Shown: one piece after another, positions 5,979 through 7,694 of the stretch
How the letters are laid out: every line of letters starts with the position of its first letter
Numbering within the stretch: the stretch's first letter is position 1
Assembly: GCA_012515495.1 (NCBI GenBank)
Contig: JAAYYH010000255.1
Span: forward strand, 1 to 7,694
Direction of reading: 5' to 3'
DNA length: 7,694 nucleotides
Origin: Coriobacteriaceae bacterium
GTDB taxonomy: Bacteria > Actinomycetota > Coriobacteriia > Coriobacteriales > UBA8131
The notes under the pieces: model-generated
Told to the model about the DNA's origin: nothing
The model's input: only the letters and a program-made list of their open reading frames with translations
Database searches by the model: none
Position numbers and translations under genes: made by a program

Positions 5979-7694
5979 GTGCAGGATTCCATCGTTATCA
6001 AAGGTGCTCGCGAGCACAATCTCAAGAATATCGACGTCAGTATCCCCCGCGATAAACTGGTAGTCATCACGGGATTATCTGGTTCAGGCAAATCGTCTCT
6101 GGCGTTTGACACTATCTACGCTGAAGGGCAACGTCGCTATGTCGAGTCGCTGTCATCCTACGCTCGACAATTCTTGGGGCAAATGGATAAACCGGATCTG
6201 GATTCGATCGACGGGCTTTCGCCTGCGGTATCCATTGATCAAAAGACAACCTCAAAGAATCCACGTTCGACTGTTGGTACTGTAACTGAGATATATGATT
6301 ATCTGCGTCTGCTGTTTGCCCGTGTGGGCATACCACATTGCCCTGAATGTGGACGCGAGATCAAACGTCAGACCACCGATCAGATTGTTGACATGCTGTT
6401 GGAATGGGGACTGGATCGACGCGCCCTGATTCTCGCGCCGGTGGTTCGCGGTCGAAAAGGCGAATACGGGAAGATGCTCGCTGATCTGCGCAAGGAGGGT
6501 TTTGCCCGAGTCAGGATCGAGGGGGAAGTGCGCGGTCTTGACGAGGAGATCGTGCTCGATAAGAAATTCAAACACAACATCGATGTGGTGGTCGATCGTC
6601 TTATCTTGAAGCCGGAGGCGACATCGCGTCTGACCGAGGCTGTTGAGACGGCGACTCGACTGGCTGAAGGCAACCTGGTTGTGCAGCTTATGGCTGAGGG
6701 TCAACCGCTACAGCTCAACGCCGCTGTTGATACCGAGCAATCTGGAGATGTTGCGCATCTGGACAGCAGTGAGCAAGTCCCTTATCGACCCGAGACCGAA
6801 GAGTCCTTCTCGCTTGCTTTAGCCTGTCCGGTACATGGGCATTCGATGGACGAACTTGCGCCGCGTGACTTCAGCTTCAACGCCCCATACGGGGCCTGCC
6901 CTGAGTGTCTGGGTCTGGGCTTCACTCGCGAGGTTGATCCTTCGCTGTTGATTCCCAATCCCTCACTTTCTTTGGCTGCGGGTGCCTGCGCCACTATCAG
7001 TATGAGCAGCAATTACTATCCTCAGATATTAGCCGCAGTAGCAGATTACCTCGGAGTCAGCCTGGATACTCCCTGGGAGGATTATCCCTCCGAGGTGCAG
7101 AAGGCCTTTCTGGATGGTTTGGGAGCCACTAAGATCCGTATCAATTACGTCACTCGCGATGGGCGTGACACGCACTGGACGTATAAATGGAGCGGATTGC
7201 TAGGCGTGGCCATGGAGCGCTATCAGGACACGAGCAGTGAGAGCATGAAGCAGAAGCTTGAGGAGTTCATGAGCGTCCGTCCGTGCAGGGTATGCGGTGG
7301 AGCACGTCTTAAGCCCGAGATATTAGCGGTAACTGTTGGAGGATTGAACATCAATCAGGTCACGCGTCTCTCAGCCATTGATGAGTTGCGCTACTTCGAG
7401 GAGCTCGAGCTCAGCGAACGTGAGCAACGGATTGCTGAACGCATCATCAAGGAGATCAAGGAGCGCCTGCGTTTCTTAGTCGATGTCGGTCTGGATTATC
7501 TGACACTGGAACGCGCCACTGCCACATTAAGTGGTGGAGAGGCTCAACGTATCCGCCTGGCTACTCAGATCGGTGCTGGGCTGATGGGCGTACTCTATAT
7601 CTTGGATGAGCCTTCGATTGGTTTGCACCAGCGGGACAACGCGCGGCTGATCGCCACGCTGGAACGTTTGCGTGACCTGGGTAACACCGTGATC
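5979..7694 (+). CDS. uvrA: Excinuclease ABC subunit A, N-terminal part; truncated by window edge
   Basis: Damage-recognition ATPase of nucleotide excision repair; a UvrA dimer with UvrB scans DNA in the cytoplasm. 572 codons are open to the window edge, about 60% of the usual length of roughly 950 residues. Visible parts are the first Walker A GLSGSGKSS (32-40) and the UvrA-specific QRRYVESLSSYARQFLGQM (51-69). CPECG is at 121-125. A zinc module has C283, H286, C307 and C310, and a second Cys pair is at C436 and C439. The ABC signature LSGGEAQRIRLATQIG spans 517-532 and Walker B YILDEPSIGLHQRD spans 540-553. The second nucleotide-binding half lies beyond the window. GTG at 5979 is the start because an in-frame TAA sits at 5973-5975 and AGGAG is six bases upstream. 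It has no evident functional link to the surface-protein genes before it. Confidence 0.98.
   Translation, partial: MQDSIVIKGAREHNLKNIDVSIPRDKLVVITGLSGSGKSSLAFDTIYAEGQRRYVESLSSYARQFLGQMDKPDLDSIDGLSPAVSIDQKTTSKNPRSTVGTVTEIYDYLRLLFARVGIPHCPECGREIKRQTTDQIVDMLLEWGLDRRALILAPVVRGRKGEYGKMLADLRKEGFARVRIEGEVRGLDEEIVLDKKFKHNIDVVVDRLILKPEATSRLTEAVETATRLAEGNLVVQLMAEGQPLQLNAAVDTEQSGDVAHLDSSEQVPYRPETEESFSLALACPVHGHSMDELAPRDFSFNAPYGACPECLGLGFTREVDPSLLIPNPSLSLAAGACATISMSSNYYPQILAAVADYLGVSLDTPWEDYPSEVQKAFLDGLGATKIRINYVTRDGRDTHWTYKWSGLLGVAMERYQDTSSESMKQKLEEFMSVRPCRVCGGARLKPEILAVTVGGLNINQVTRLSAIDELRYFEELELSEREQRIAERIIKEIKERLRFLVDVGLDYLTLERATATLSGGEAQRIRLATQIGAGLMGVLYILDEPSIGLHQRDNARLIATLERLRDLGNTVI

Noticed and set aside
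1..7694. A defence island, CRISPR array, retron, insertion sequence or other mobile element
   Set aside because: No spaced repeats, transposase, reverse transcriptase, integrase or terminal inverted repeats were seen on either strand.

Overview
This looks like an ordinary chromosomal stretch from a Gram-positive bacterium, most likely an actinobacterium of the Coriobacteriia type (Olsenella/Atopobium/Eggerthella relatives). The lineage call is an inference. It rests on two adjacent surface proteins that each carry three cell-wall-binding repeat 2 (CWB2) domains, a YkuD L,D-transpeptidase of the 'SMGC' type, a UvrA with an actinobacteria-like zinc module, and about half G+C by eye. There is no mobile element, CRISPR array, rRNA or tRNA that I can support.

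Layout. Positions 1-953 (minus) hold the N-terminal 317 codons of a soft-metal (Zn/Cd/Pb/Co-type) P-type ATPase, which runs off the left edge. It is preceded on the same strand by an ArsR/SmtB-family metal-sensing repressor (950-1351), and the two reading frames overlap in ATGA. A 233-bp divergent gap (1352-1584) holds a candidate promoter with an embedded AT-rich imperfect palindrome for the metal operon, and a weaker candidate promoter for the rightward genes.

Positions 1585-3315 and 3351-5744 (plus) form a two-gene operon of secreted, wall-attached enzymes. The first has a leader with a twin-arginine-like motif, three CWB2 repeats and a C-terminal transglutaminase-like domain with a visible Cys-His-Asp triad. 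The second has a signal peptide, an N-terminal YkuD L,D-transpeptidase domain, two Ig-like (BIG2) domains, an InlB-like repeat, an acidic linker and three C-terminal CWB2 repeats. The enzyme and anchor are therefore in opposite order in the two proteins. After a 234-bp gap with short direct repeats, uvrA (5979-7694, plus) begins with GTG and runs off the right edge after 572 codons.

How the parts work together. The left operon is a self-contained metal efflux unit: the repressor releases DNA when it binds metal and the pump exports the metal. The central pair probably acts at the cell wall: the L,D-transpeptidase makes peptidoglycan cross-links or attachments, and the transglutaminase-like enzyme processes or cross-links proteins, with both held to the envelope by CWB2 domains. 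uvrA is the damage-recognition ATPase of nucleotide excision repair and is probably unrelated to its neighbours. The paired surface enzymes are the most noteworthy part. The rest is well-known biology with a few sequence variants worth checking.
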